A DNA stretch of 64,000 nt from an uncultured Lachnospiraceae bacterium (GCA_947627365.1 CANQVT010000004.1:1-64000); one strand, 5' to 3'; positions 36,122-45,745 are shown, counted from the stretch's first letter. Numbers and translations are program-made. Notes: generated by a model not told the origin, from the sequence alone.

Positions 36122-37710
36122 GCCTGCGTCCTCCCGATCAGCCTGCCGAGGTACCCGGCCTGGAATAGCAGGTCGGACAGCTCCGCGTCGTCCATGTCGT
36201 CATACAGCTGCTCCAGCTCCTCCGGATCCTTCAGCTTCTCGGCCAGCTCCTCCAGCGTGCCGTCCCAGCCCTTCACCTTCTCGATCAGCGGCTGGATCAT
36301 CCGCCCGGTGATGTCTGCCATCTGCTTCACGGACAGCTCCACGATCTCGTCGAGCTCTTCCTGCTCCGCCTGCCCGTCCGCGCCGCCCTCTTTGAGCGGC
36401 ACGTCCTTCATGGACGGCGTCCCTTCCCATGCCGGGGGCTGCTGTGTCTCCGGCCGCTTCAGGATCTCGTCCCCGTCGTCCGGCTTCGGCACGTTGAACG
36501 TCTTGTAGAGGTAGCTCGTCGGGATCGGCAGGCCCATCGACGACAGCGTGTTCAGGACGTCCGCCTTCTCCTTCTGGTCTTCCTCCTCGTCCGCCGCGAA
36601 GATGATGAACGGCAGGTTCGCCTCCATGCCGAAGTTATACTCGACCAGCGGGCGGATCAGGTCGCGCCGCAGCGTGACCGCCAGCGCCTTCGCGTCTGCC
36701 ACCGTGAGGTCGTGCCGCACCTTGTCGTGCGTCTTGGCCTGCGCGTAGGATCCGCCGCCGCTGTCCGACGTCAGCGTCTGGCCGAGGACGGCCTTGCTGA
36801 TCTGCTCGTCGCAGTAGCGCGCCATGTTCTCGTAGATGTCCGAGCTGGTCGTCTTGTTGCTCTCCTTGAACTCGATCATCGTCGTGTCCGGGATGATCCC
36901 GGCCGCGTCGCTGCCGATCCGGATGATCGCGTTCATCAGCTCCTTCTTGTCCGCCTCGCTCGCCGCCTGGTCGTACTTGCCGAGCCGCAGTGGCATCCCG
37001 TACACCTCGCAGAACGCCACCCAGTCCTTCACGGTGTAGTTCTTGAAGAGGTACATCCAGGACACGATCCTCATGATGCCGGAGCGTGCCGGGTGGCCGC
37101 TCTTGGCCTTGTAATTGTGCAAAATGAACTTGTTCGCGGGCATCTCGACGCCTGCCGGGAACTGCTCGGTGCAGATCAGCACCTGCTCCTTCTCCCAGCT
37201 CCACAGCAGCTTCTTCGGGTGCACGTAGAGGATGTCGTCCACGACGTTCCTGCCCTGGCTGTCCAGCCCCCACACCAGCTCCATGACCGACGTGCCCTTG
37301 CCGACCGCGTCCATCAGGTCGATCAGGATGTCGTCGAAGTTCTCGATGTCCTGGAACTGCTCGCGGATGAAGTCCGCGATCGCCTCGTCCTGCGGCTCCT
37401 GCGAGTGCGGCTGGATCTCCCACGGCAGGCCGGTCACTGCCAGCTTGCGCGTCTGGAGCTGCGAAAACAGGTGCGCGTCCTTCTCCTCCATCTCCTCGAA
37501 GAGCTCCATCTGCGCCCGGACGTTGCCCTCGTCCGCTTCCCGCAGGATCCTCGCGAGCCTCTGCGGCGTCAGCCCCTTGCTCGGATAGTCCGAGTACCTG
37601 TCGTTCAGGTCCCCGGCCGCCACCGTCGTGTAGACCGGCCGCAGGATCCCCGTGTCCACGTTCGGGTCAAACTCCTGCTCTTTCTTCTTCCTTTTCTTGT
37701 CTTTCGCCAT
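36118..37710 (-). CDS. Portal protein (Mu gp29/DUF935-like)
   Basis: LTPQRLARILREADEGN...MELFEEMEEKDAHLFSQLQTRKLAV. Confidence 0.9.
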   Translation of the reverse strand: MAKDKKRKKKEQEFDPNVDTGILRPVYTTVAAGDLNDRYSDYPSKGLTPQRLARILREADEGNVRAQMELFEEMEEKDAHLFSQLQTRKLAVTGLPWEIQPHSQEPQDEAIADFIREQFQDIENFDDILIDLMDAVGKGTSVMELVWGLDSQGRNVVDDILYVHPKKLLWSWEKEQVLICTEQFPAGVEMPANKFILHNYKAKSGHPARSGIMRIVSWMYLFKNYTVKDWVAFCEVYGMPLRLGKYDQAASEADKKELMNAIIRIGSDAAGIIPDTTMIEFKESNKTTSSDIYENMARYCDEQISKAVLGQTLTSDSGGGSYAQAKTHDKVRHDLTVADAKALAVTLRRDLIRPLVEYNFGMEANLPFIIFAADEEEDQKEKADVLNTLSSMGLPIPTSYLYKTFNVPKPDDGDEILKRPETQQPPAWEGTPSMKDVPLKEGGADGQAEQEELDEIVELSVKQMADITGRMIQPLIEKVKGWDGTLEELAEKLKDPEELEQLYDDMDDAELSDLLFQAGYLGRLIGRTQA

Positions 37711-38512
37711 CGCCCTCTCCTTCCTGGTTTTCGGCTTCTTTCGCGATCCATTCTTTGGCGATTGCATAATATGTCGCGTCGAGCTCTATGCCGACGAAGT
37801 TCCTGCCGGTATGCAGGCAGGCCACTCCGGTCGATCCGCTCCCCATGAACGGATCCAGGACAGTGCCGCCCTCCGGGCTGATCCCGATCAGCTTTTCAAG
37901 CAGCTCGACCGGCTTCTGTGTCTGGTGGTGTCTGTCCTTTGCGTTCACGCTCTTGATGTTGTAGCATCCGCCCGCCACGAACGCCCCCTTCGTGAACTCC
38001 GCCTTCTTCGGGCCGTTGGTTCCCCACACCACATACTCGCAGTCGTTCCGGAACCGTCCGGGCGTTGGCCTGCTGTTTCCCTTGTTCCACACGACGATGC
38101 CGCGGTACACCCAGCCAGCGGTTTGCAGCGCGTCCGTCATCGCCGGAAGGTTGCGCCAGTCGATGAAGACACAGCAGACGCCGCCTTCCCTTGTCTTCGT
38201 CCGGCACTTGCTCAGCACCATGCGCATGAACTCCGTGAAGCTGCGCTGGTCCATGTTGTCGCCGCTGAAGTTCGGCAGCTTTGCGGATCCGTTGAAGTCC
38301 GTGTCGAAGTATTTGACGTTCGTGCTCTGCTTCCGGTCTCCGGCAAAAAGTCCTCCGGATGAATACGGTGGATCACACAGCACCATGTCCACGGACGCGT
38401 CCGGGATCTCTTTCAATACTTCGAGGCAGTCGCCCTGCAGCAGCCTTTGGAATGTTTCCGTCCCGGAAGGTAGCACCCCCCCCGCACGGGTTTTTATTGT
38501 CTCCATGTTCAT
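37667..38512 (-). CDS. DNA adenine methyltransferase
   Basis: DMVLCDPPYSSGG, HHQTQKPVELLEKLI, VLDPFMGSGSTGVAC; ATGA overlap with terminase gene. Confidence 0.92.
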   Translation of the reverse strand: MNMETIKTRAGGVLPSGTETFQRLLQGDCLEVLKEIPDASVDMVLCDPPYSSGGLFAGDRKQSTNVKYFDTDFNGSAKLPNFSGDNMDQRSFTEFMRMVLSKCRTKTREGGVCCVFIDWRNLPAMTDALQTAGWVYRGIVVWNKGNSRPTPGRFRNDCEYVVWGTNGPKKAEFTKGAFVAGGCYNIKSVNAKDRHHQTQKPVELLEKLIGISPEGGTVLDPFMGSGSTGVACLHTGRNFVGIELDATYYAIAKEWIAKEAENQEGEGDGERQEKEEERAGV

Positions 38513-40281
38513 CAGTATGCCCCTTTGCTCCTGCCCAGCTTCCGCCGCAGCACGCTCACGTAGCCGACCTTCCCCGTGGATCCGCGCACCTTCATCGCGG
38601 TGTCCACCGCCATCTTCAGCGCGTCCGGGCCGTCGTCGTTGCGGCCCATCGGGAACTCGGTCATCTGCGCGAGCAGCGTCTTGTGGCGTCTGCTGAACTT
38701 TATATAGTGGTTTTTCACCAGCGGCTGTAGGCTCTCGATCCGCATCAGCTTGTTCCCGGTGCTCTGGATCTCCTCGATCGGCAGGTGCTCCCCCGCCTCG
38801 GCCGACCGCCGTGCCATCACTTCCTTGAAGAAGAACTGGAACTGCACGGTCTCCACCCCGAACGCCCGCAGCGGCTTTAAGTCCCTGCGGTACCGTGCGG
38901 CCAGCGCGATCGCGTCGTCGATGATCACGTCCGGATGCCGCCGCGCGATGTCCGCGTCGAGCACGTACATGTAGCCGGTCTTCCTGTCCATCGCCAGCCC
39001 GATGATCGCGCTGGTGTCGCTCTTCTTGTTCTTGCCCAGTGACGGGTCGTTCGCCCCCACCAGGAAGAAGTCCGGGCCCGCGAAGTCGGGCGGCGCGTCG
39101 TCGTAGAACTCGAACCATTCCTCCTGGAACGTCGCGTTCTCCGGATCCACCGGGTCGTTCTGTAGCTCGGAATTGAACGAGGCCACGCCCTCGGCGACGC
39201 GGATCTCCATCAGGTCGTAGTAGGAGAGCTTGTCTTCCCACAGCACCTCCGTGCCCTCCAGCATCTCGGCCTTGTGCTCCTCGTAGAACTCGCGCGCGTG
39301 GTCTTCGTGGGACTCGTCGAACAGGTTCGTGTAGATCGTCTCCCACTCGTCCCACAGCTGCGTGTTCTGCGCCCAGCCGGTCACGGCCCGGTAGGTGCGC
39401 GCCTTGTACCGCGGGTTCTTCAGCACGTTCGAGAGCAGGCTGTCGTAGTGCAGCACCGTCCCGATGTACATGATGTCCGTGTAGGTGTCCCCCGCCTTCG
39501 AGACCGCCTTGTCGAACCAGCTCTTCAGCTTCCTGCGCTGCTCCGCCGTGTTGACGTTCTCGTCGTTCTCGATGTCGTCCAGGACGATCAGGTCGGGCCG
39601 CCAGTTCCGGTGCTTCCTGCCTCGGATCTTCTTGCCGGAGCCGACCGCGTCCACCTTGACGTCCGTCCTCGTCAGGATGACGCCGGAGCGCCATGCCTTC
39701 TGTCCCTTCTGTTCCCCGAAGTCCTCCAGGATCGCGGCGTTGTCTTCCAGCTCCGTCCGGATGTCCTCCAGGAACGCTTCGGCCTGGTCGGTCGAATCGG
39801 ATAATATAAGGATATAATGCTTGTACATATACAGGATCGCGTGCAGGCTGTCCTTGAACGTGAAGTTCGTGCTCTTCGCGTGGCCTCTTGGTGCTGCCGT
39901 GACCGTGTGCGAGCCCTTCGCCCTGCTGATCGCCTTCGCGTCCTTCTCCGGGTCCATGCCCTTCATGACGCCGCGGATCCACAGCTCGTCGAGCTCGTCG
40001 TGGAACTTCGGCGACCGGCGCACAAAATAGTGCGGCAGGTATGCCCGCCCGAAGTATCCGAGGTCGATCGCCGCCAGCGACCGGCGCACGCCGTCCGGGC
40101 CGGTCAGCGGCTTCCTGCCCGCCTTGTAGTCCGCGGCCAGTGCCCTGCGCTTCTCCCGGAACGCCCCGTCCCGCGCTGCGTATTCGAGGAAGAGGCTGCG
40201 CTGCGCTTCCTGCGCGGCCGCCTGCTCCAGGTCTTCCTCCGGCAGCTCCAGCTCCTGTTCATATTCAAGCAGGTCAATCAT
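38512..40281 (-). CDS. Terminase large subunit (Mu gp28-like)
   Basis: APRGHAKSTN Walker A-like, LIVLDDIEND Walker B. Confidence 0.92.
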   Translation of the reverse strand: MIDLLEYEQELELPEEDLEQAAAQEAQRSLFLEYAARDGAFREKRRALAADYKAGRKPLTGPDGVRRSLAAIDLGYFGRAYLPHYFVRRSPKFHDELDELWIRGVMKGMDPEKDAKAISRAKGSHTVTAAPRGHAKSTNFTFKDSLHAILYMYKHYILILSDSTDQAEAFLEDIRTELEDNAAILEDFGEQKGQKAWRSGVILTRTDVKVDAVGSGKKIRGRKHRNWRPDLIVLDDIENDENVNTAEQRRKLKSWFDKAVSKAGDTYTDIMYIGTVLHYDSLLSNVLKNPRYKARTYRAVTGWAQNTQLWDEWETIYTNLFDESHEDHAREFYEEHKAEMLEGTEVLWEDKLSYYDLMEIRVAEGVASFNSELQNDPVDPENATFQEEWFEFYDDAPPDFAGPDFFLVGANDPSLGKNKKSDTSAIIGLAMDRKTGYMYVLDADIARRHPDVIIDDAIALAARYRRDLKPLRAFGVETVQFQFFFKEVMARRSAEAGEHLPIEEIQSTGNKLMRIESLQPLVKNHYIKFSRRHKTLLAQMTEFPMGRNDDGPDALKMAVDTAMKVRGSTGKVGYVSVLRRKLGRSKGAY

Positions 40282-40837
40282 CCGTCAGCATCCTCTCTTT
40301 TGCCTTGCGCAGGATCTCCTTCATCGCGAGCCGGGAGTCCTCGTCGTCCCGGATCACCTTCAGGATCTCCTTCTCCATCTCCTTGAAGGCCGTCTCCGCC
40401 TTCTTCTGCATGTCCTGCCGCACGCGGTCCTTGTAGACCTTCGTGCGGGACAGGCTCGCCAGCAGGCGCCCGGCCTTGTCGATCGGCAGCTGGTCGAACT
40501 CCTCCTCAGCCGTCGCCATCTTATTGATCAGCCCGTCCATCAGCATCCGCATCCCCGCCTCCGTGTAGTCGGCATCCGGGTTCTGCTGGACGACCTGCAC
40601 CAGCTTCTCCGTCTGCCTCTGCGCTTCCAGGAGCCTCTGCATCGCCGTGCTCGACCGCATCGCATAGCGGCCGATCGCGCTCTTGCTGATGTCGTACCCC
40701 TGCGCCTTCAGGCTGTCGCTGATGTACTGGTACGTGTTCGACGTGTCCGTCAGCATGACGTCCACGCTGCGCCGGATCTCCTCCGGCAGTTCGTCCACCT
40801 TGGAACTGATCCGGGTCTTCCTGCGCTGCTTGCCCAT
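40274..40837 (-). CDS. DUF3486 family protein (Mu gp27)
   Basis: SSKVDELPEEIRRSVDVMLTDTSNTYQYISDSLKAQGYDISKSAIGRYAMR. Confidence 0.85.
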   Translation of the reverse strand: MGKQRRKTRISSKVDELPEEIRRSVDVMLTDTSNTYQYISDSLKAQGYDISKSAIGRYAMRSSTAMQRLLEAQRQTEKLVQVVQQNPDADYTEAGMRMLMDGLINKMATAEEEFDQLPIDKAGRLLASLSRTKVYKDRVRQDMQKKAETAFKEMEKEILKVIRDDEDSRLAMKEILRKAKERMLTDD

Positions 40838-41151
40838 CAGATGTCCACCCCCGGGTCGCTGATCGTGCCCTCCGCGAGGTCCACGCCCGCCTTCGTCAGG
40901 CGGATCACCGCGTCCTCGCTGTAGGCCGTGTAGGCTGTCACCTTCTCGTCCGTGATCTCCACGTACCCGGCGTCCTCCAGGTACGAGATATACTTCCCGA
41001 TGTCCGGCGACAGGATCAGGCCCGCCGAGATCATCGCGTTCGAGACCTGGCGGGTCAGCGCCGTGTTGTTGAATCCTTTGACCAGGCAGCGGATGATGTA
41101 GCCGCGGACCGCTTTGTTCCGTTTCACTTCTTCCTTCTCTGCTCCGTTCAT
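40837..41151 (-). CDS. Mu gp26-like protein
   Basis: RGYIIRCLVKGFNNTALTRQVSNAMI...DIGKYISYLEDAGYVEI; position. Confidence 0.65.
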   Translation of the reverse strand: MNGAEKEEVKRNKAVRGYIIRCLVKGFNNTALTRQVSNAMISAGLILSPDIGKYISYLEDAGYVEITDEKVTAYTAYSEDAVIRLTKAGVDLAEGTISDPGVDI

Positions 41152-41165
41152 CTCTTACCCCTCAT

Positions 41166-41519
41166 TCACTTGTCGCTGCGCATCAGCAGCTTGTCGATCT
41201 TGGTGTCGATGTTCTTGATCGAGTCCTCCATCTTGTTCATCGCCCGGAAGTAGTCCTCCCGCAGCACGAACGTCGTGGCGAAGTCGCTCTTGAACTCATT
41301 GATCCGCGTCTCCAGCCCGCGGACCTCTTGGCTTGTTTCATCCTCCAGCTCGCTGATCCTCTTCTCGTACTTCTCGTCGATTGCTTTTATTGCTTCCCTG
41401 TTCTGGTTGTTGCTCTCCTTCAGCTCGCTGATCCAGTTCTTGATCAGCCAGGCCAGCACGGCCAGCACCAGGCTGATCACCCCGGTCATGACGTCGGAGA
41501 ACGTGATCACGTAATTCAT
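41166..41519 (-). CDS. Membrane-anchored coiled-coil protein (DUF2730-like)
   Basis: N-terminal TM then coiled coil. Confidence 0.6.
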   Translation of the reverse strand: MNYVITFSDVMTGVISLVLAVLAWLIKNWISELKESNNQNREAIKAIDEKYEKRISELEDETSQEVRGLETRINEFKSDFATTFVLREDYFRAMNKMEDSIKNIDTKIDKLLMRSDK

Positions 41520-41523
41520 GCGC

Positions 41524-41859
41524 TTATTTCCGCAGCATCCGCTTCGCCAGGTCTGTCACGTGTTCCCACCCGTTCATGGAGACCAGTGCGACGATGAACG
41601 CTGCAAGGAATGAAGCGAATACCTCGTACCACGTGATCGGCTGCTTCGCGTAGCTCATCATCCCCAGCAGGGCTGCCGGGCAGATGACCAGCGACAGGCC
41701 GGTCACGAGCAGTGCGGACGGTATCTTCTCGTCGAGCCACTTCCACGCCTTCAGGACCTCCGTGATGCAGGACACGAGAAAGGCCAGCAGGCCGAGGATA
41801 GCCAGGAGCTTCGTCCCGTCCACCAGTGCGTTGATGTCGATGTTCGTCAAAAATTCCAT
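41524..41859 (-). CDS. Phage holin
   Basis: Three hydrophobic segments in 111 aa, adjacent to endolysin and Mor genes. Confidence 0.75.
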   Translation of the reverse strand: MEFLTNIDINALVDGTKLLAILGLLAFLVSCITEVLKAWKWLDEKIPSALLVTGLSLVICPAALLGMMSYAKQPITWYEVFASFLAAFIVALVSMNGWEHVTDLAKRMLRK

Positions 41860-41889
41860 GCTTTTGCGCCTCCTTCCCGACGATACGAA

Positions 41890-41915
41890 AAGAGCATAGC
41901 TTTCGCTATGCTCTT
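41890..41915. promoter_or_regulatory. Hairpin AAGAGCATAGC-TTTC-GCTATGCTCTT (GAAA tetraloop on the coding strand)
   Basis: 11-bp perfect stem, 4-nt loop, between Mor and late genes. Confidence 0.75.
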
Positions 41916-41945
41916 ATGGTACGCTTATTCGTTTGTAACCTTTAG

Positions 41946-41959
41946 GGGAAATATTTCCC
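41946..41959. promoter_or_regulatory. Candidate Mor operator GGGAAATATTTCCC
   Basis: 14-bp perfect palindrome directly after the mor gene and upstream of late genes. Confidence 0.5.
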
Positions 41960-41963
41960 GATT

Positions 41964-42299
41964 TTATCCGCCGCCCCCGCCGTCGTCGATCATGTCGAAG
42001 ATCGTCATCTGTCCGGGCGTCGGTTCGTCTTTCAGGATGTTGCGGATCTGCACCGTCGTCAGGTTGTACTTCTCGGCCAGCTCCTTCTGGTTGTAGCCGT
42101 TGTATTCAGCCTTCACCCGCCTGTTCCGGGCAGGTGCCACGATGCTCTCCGGCTTCGGGAAGTACAGCTCGTCGCCCTTCGCGTAGTCTGCCAGCTCGGC
42201 GAAGCGCTCGATCCCGATGATGTCCGTGATCGGCCGGTACTGCTCCGCGATGTCCTCTTCCGTCAGCTCCCCGACCAGCTCCTTCACCCAGCCGTCCAT
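41964..42299 (-). CDS. mor: Mor transcription activator family protein
   Basis: YRPITDIIGIERFAELADYAKGDELYFPKPES...YNGYNQKELAEKYNLTTVQIRNIL. Confidence 0.88.
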   Translation of the reverse strand: MDGWVKELVGELTEEDIAEQYRPITDIIGIERFAELADYAKGDELYFPKPESIVAPARNRRVKAEYNGYNQKELAEKYNLTTVQIRNILKDEPTPGQMTIFDMIDDGGGGG

Positions 42300-42300
42300 C

Positions 42301-43851
42301 TCAGGACACCTTCTTCGTGTAGGTCAGGCAGATCCAGCCGATGCCGCTCTTTAAGCGTCCCCAGTTCCGCTTCTCCTCCACGATCGTGTACTTCAGCTTG
42401 TGCCCGGCCTTCTCCTGGATGCTCCCCGTCACCTTCGCGCTCTTGCGCGGCTTCTTCCGGATGTAGAGGTAGTCGCAGGTCGTCTCGATCAGGTACGGCA
42501 CGCCGGACGGCTGTGCCGCCTGCTCCGGCTCCTTCGGCTGCTCCTGCGTCTTCGGCGGCTCCGGCTGCGCGTCGCCCAGCATCACGTCAGCGTTGAAGCG
42601 CGTCAGGTCCCACCGCTCGATGATGCTCACCAGCTTCTCCACGTACTTCGGATCCGTCGCGTAGCCGCCGTCCTTGATGATCTGCGCGGCCTTGCGGTAG
42701 TCCTTCTCGCCAGAGAGCCCTGCGTAGCGCTGCCTGTTCCCGTTCGGCGCGTTCAGCAGGTAGGCGCTGTGGTCTGCGATCGACGCCTCGATGCTCTCAT
42801 AGCAGCGGAAGTCGCTCTTCTGCATCCAGGTGTTCCCCGCGGTGTCGCACTCCGGTGACATCTTCGTGTACTTGTCGCCGTTCCAGGTCGTGCCCGCCCA
42901 TACGTTCCCGGACAGGCTGCACTTCATCCCGTGCAGGTTGTTCGCCTTCTGTGCGAGGTCGGTCTGGCCGTAGCCGCTCTCCAGGATCGCCTGCGCGAAC
43001 AGTACGCAGCCCAGGATCCCCGTGTCGATCTCTTCCTTCGCGTAGAGGCTGCCGAGCCGTTCCACGAACTCCGCCTCCGTGCAGCCCTTGAACTCGGACG
43101 CCTGCGTCCCCTTCGCCTCGTTCGTGTAGATGCACTTCCCGGCCGGGTCGTAGACGCTGTACCCCGGAAGCGTCTCGCACAGCTTCCGCGCGTTCGCCTC
43201 CGTGCCCGCGAACTGCTGGCTCTTCTCGTCCTCCCAGCTCTTGCGCACGCGGTAGTATTCCTCTTCTGCCGCCTCCGGCTTCGACGCCGTCCCGGAGACG
43301 CCCAGGCCGTCCAGGATCCCCTGCGCGACCGCCTGCGCCACGAGGCCCTTGCGGTCGGTGTACCAGGCCATGTCGTCGCCGTCGTCGATGAACGCGGTCT
43401 CTAAAAGGAAATACTTCGCGCCCGCCGCCTGCGCCCGGTTCAGGTTCAGCAGGCCGGTTGAATTGTCGAGCAGCCATTCCCTGAAGCCCAGCGCCACCAC
43501 GCGGTCGATGATCGCCCTGGCGATGCTCCTGCCCGCGTTGTTCGGGTGGATGTAGCCGCCCACGCCCGTGTAGCTCCCGTCGCCATACGGGTCCTTCTTG
43601 GCCTTCGCGTTGAAGTGCACCTCCAGCGTGAAGTCATACTTCGCATAGTCCGGCACGTGCCCGGCCTTGCTCTGCGTGTAGCAGTTCTTGTTCTGGTCGT
43701 ACATAGTGACCGACGCCCTCGTGCCGATCGCCTTCTTGACCAGCGTCGCCAGCTCCCTCGTGTAGTCCGCCTCGTTCCCCCATACGGAACACGCGCCCGG
43801 ATCCCCTTCGCCGTGTCCCGCGATAATGAAAACTTTCTTCTTTGCCGCCAT
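42301..43851 (-). CDS. Endolysin: N-acetylmuramoyl-L-alanine amidase plus glucosaminidase
   Basis: IIAGHGEGDPGACS...VHFNA..., AQAILESGYGQTDLAQKANNLHGMKCS, C-terminal SH3-like region. Confidence 0.88.
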   Translation of the reverse strand: MAAKKKVFIIAGHGEGDPGACSVWGNEADYTRELATLVKKAIGTRASVTMYDQNKNCYTQSKAGHVPDYAKYDFTLEVHFNAKAKKDPYGDGSYTGVGGYIHPNNAGRSIARAIIDRVVALGFREWLLDNSTGLLNLNRAQAAGAKYFLLETAFIDDGDDMAWYTDRKGLVAQAVAQGILDGLGVSGTASKPEAAEEEYYRVRKSWEDEKSQQFAGTEANARKLCETLPGYSVYDPAGKCIYTNEAKGTQASEFKGCTEAEFVERLGSLYAKEEIDTGILGCVLFAQAILESGYGQTDLAQKANNLHGMKCSLSGNVWAGTTWNGDKYTKMSPECDTAGNTWMQKSDFRCYESIEASIADHSAYLLNAPNGNRQRYAGLSGEKDYRKAAQIIKDGGYATDPKYVEKLVSIIERWDLTRFNADVMLGDAQPEPPKTQEQPKEPEQAAQPSGVPYLIETTCDYLYIRKKPRKSAKVTGSIQEKAGHKLKYTIVEEKRNWGRLKSGIGWICLTYTKKVS

Positions 43852-43868
43852 GTCAGCGTCCTCCCTTC

Positions 43869-44108
43869 TTATCCCTGCCGCCTCCGTTCATCGCACAGAC
43901 CGCGACGAGCGTGATGCAGATGATGATGATGTTGATCGTACTTGTAGCCATCCTTCTGTTCCTCCTTCCACCACAGCAGTGTCTTCTTGCCGATGACCAG
44001 CGCGCCCATGACCAGGATGATCTCCAGCAGGTCGGGCTTCGGCTGCTGCGCTTCCAGCGATACCACCTGCAGGAAGATGATCACCCACAGCTCATACTTT
44101 CCCCGCAT
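43869..44108 (-). CDS. small phage protein
   Basis: 79-aa ORF. Confidence 0.4.
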   Translation of the reverse strand: MRGKYELWVIIFLQVVSLEAQQPKPDLLEIILVMGALVIGKKTLLWWKEEQKDGYKYDQHHHHLHHARRGLCDERRRQG

Positions 44109-44769
44109 TGTTCTCCTCCTCGTAGTCCAGCGCGACCGCCACTTTGCTCTCGACCATGATGCACTTCTTCAGCTCCGTCATCGCCGCGTCCATCATGTCG
44201 TCCGGCAGGAACGCGCGGATCAGCTCGCCGTTCCTGATCTGGTGGATGTACAGCAGCTCCGCGTCCCAGTCCTCGTCCACGTCGAACGCCGCGTTCAGCG
44301 TCTTGCGGTCCTTCTCGTAGTCGCCCTTCAGGCGCTTCAGCAGCAGCTTCTCCTGCTTCGCGTCCGGTAACATGTGCATGTGCGCGTGGACGAACTCCGC
44401 CAGCTCGTACTCGAACGAGTAGTCGCCCGTGAACAGGGCCTTCAGCATCGCCTCGAAGCTCGGCGTCAGCTTGTACTTCGTCTCGGTCGTCACCGTGACG
44501 TTCCTGTTGAAGACGCCCTCGGAGACGCACAGCTTCAGCCGGTCGGGGTTCAGGATGTCCAGGCTGCGCCGGTCGGACACGCTGCACGAGCCCTCGTTCC
44601 CGTAAAACCTCACGAACTGCTTGCTCCGGTCGTCCATGATCGAGAGCCCGCGCTTCTGCACCTCCGCCTGGAGCGCGTCCATGTTCCTCTTTGTGTTCAG
44701 CCGCAGCCGGTCGTAGCGGATCAGGTCGTCCACGAGCTCGCTGCTTGTCTTGGTGTTCAGGTTTGCCAT
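44092..44769 (-). CDS. Mu early-region protein (DUF3164-like position)
   Basis: 225-aa ORF in early operon. Confidence 0.55.
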   Translation of the reverse strand: MANLNTKTSSELVDDLIRYDRLRLNTKRNMDALQAEVQKRGLSIMDDRSKQFVRFYGNEGSCSVSDRRSLDILNPDRLKLCVSEGVFNRNVTVTTETKYKLTPSFEAMLKALFTGDYSFEYELAEFVHAHMHMLPDAKQEKLLLKRLKGDYEKDRKTLNAAFDVDEDWDAELLYIHQIRNGELIRAFLPDDMMDAAMTELKKCIMVESKVAVALDYEEENNAGKV

Positions 44770-44783
44770 ACCGTCTCTCCTCC

Positions 44784-45014
44784 TTATGCTTTCAGTTTTT
44801 CCGTGCAGGCCGGGCAGATGCCCTTGCCCATCAGCAGCTTCACGCCTTCCGTCTCACCGCAGAAGACACAGCGCGGCGTGTATGCCCGCAGCCGGATCTC
44901 CCCGCCCTCGACGGTCAGCTCCATCGGGTCCTTCCCCTGAAGTCCCAGTTCCCGGCGTACTGCCACCGGGATGCTGATCGAACCGTGGTTCGACAGCTTC
45001 TTGTAGGTTGTCAT
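44784..45014 (-). CDS. AbrB/SpoVT-like DNA-binding protein with C-terminal CxxC pairs
   Basis: KKLSNHGSISIPVAVRRELGLQGKDPMEL; CVFCGE...CPAC. Confidence 0.8.
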   Translation of the reverse strand: MTTYKKLSNHGSISIPVAVRRELGLQGKDPMELTVEGGEIRLRAYTPRCVFCGETEGVKLLMGKGICPACTEKLKA

Positions 45015-45035
45015 GTCCTTGTCCTCCTTCCGTGC

Positions 45036-45368
45036 TTATCCGATGCCTGCGCCCCCGCCCGGTGCCCCTTCCACCAGCAGGGTGATGTCCTTGCGGAACG
45101 CCTCCTCCACTTCCATGCGGCACCCTTTCGAGCTGATCCAGCCGTCCATCAGGTAGATGTGCGTGCACATGTCCAGCAGCACCAGCGACACCGCCATGTA
45201 GTCGTCATGCGTCGGCGTGGCGTGGTCGGCCAGGTGCCTGCTGATCCGTGCCGGGTTGATCACCTCCGTGCCCGGATGCTCCCGGAGCACGCGCGCCTCC
45301 GCGGCGTCGAAGCGTTCCATGTAGTCGTCCTCGTGGCCCGTGATCGGGCCGGACAGGTAGATCCTCAT
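45036..45368 (-). CDS. DUF4406-like protein
   Basis: MRIYLSGPITGHEDDYMERFDAAEARV...INPA. Confidence 0.75.
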   Translation of the reverse strand: MRIYLSGPITGHEDDYMERFDAAEARVLREHPGTEVINPARISRHLADHATPTHDDYMAVSLVLLDMCTHIYLMDGWISSKGCRMEVEEAFRKDITLLVEGAPGGGAGIG

Positions 45369-45382
45369 GTCCTTCTCCCCTC

Positions 45383-45745
45383 CTATGCGTCCATAATGTC
45401 CTTCACGTACTCGTACAGATCCTTGACGTTGTACGTCGTCTCCCCGCGCTCCTGCACCTGCTTCTCGAACTTCTGGATCCGGACGGCGAGCCGCAGCACC
45501 TTCGCCGCCCCCACCGCCTCCAGGGACACGCGCATCTTCCTGTCCCTGTGCGCCATCATCTCCGCGAACGCCTTCATCAGGTACCTGTCCCACAGCAGCG
45601 CTCCGCCGTCCCGGCCTTCCCATTCCTTGACCGCTTCCTCGATGAACTTCTTCCGGTTCAGCGGCTTCTTGTCCGGTGGCAGGACGCCTTGCTCCTTCAG
45701 CATCGCCCTGGCGTCCGCACGGGCCTTCTTCTCCCTCTTCGTCAC
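45383..45745 (-). CDS. hypothetical phage early protein
   Basis: 120-aa basic ORF with overlaps to neighbours. Confidence 0.5.
   Translation of the reverse strand: MTKREKKARADARAMLKEQGVLPPDKKPLNRKKFIEEAVKEWEGRDGGALLWDRYLMKAFAEMMAHRDRKMRVSLEAVGAAKVLRLAVRIQKFEKQVQERGETTYNVKDLYEYVKDIMDA

Noticed and set aside
37667-39982. 771-aa ORF reading as one protein
   Set aside because: Only the last 281 aa (from 38512) form the methylase; the upstream part is an out-of-frame reading of the terminase gene.
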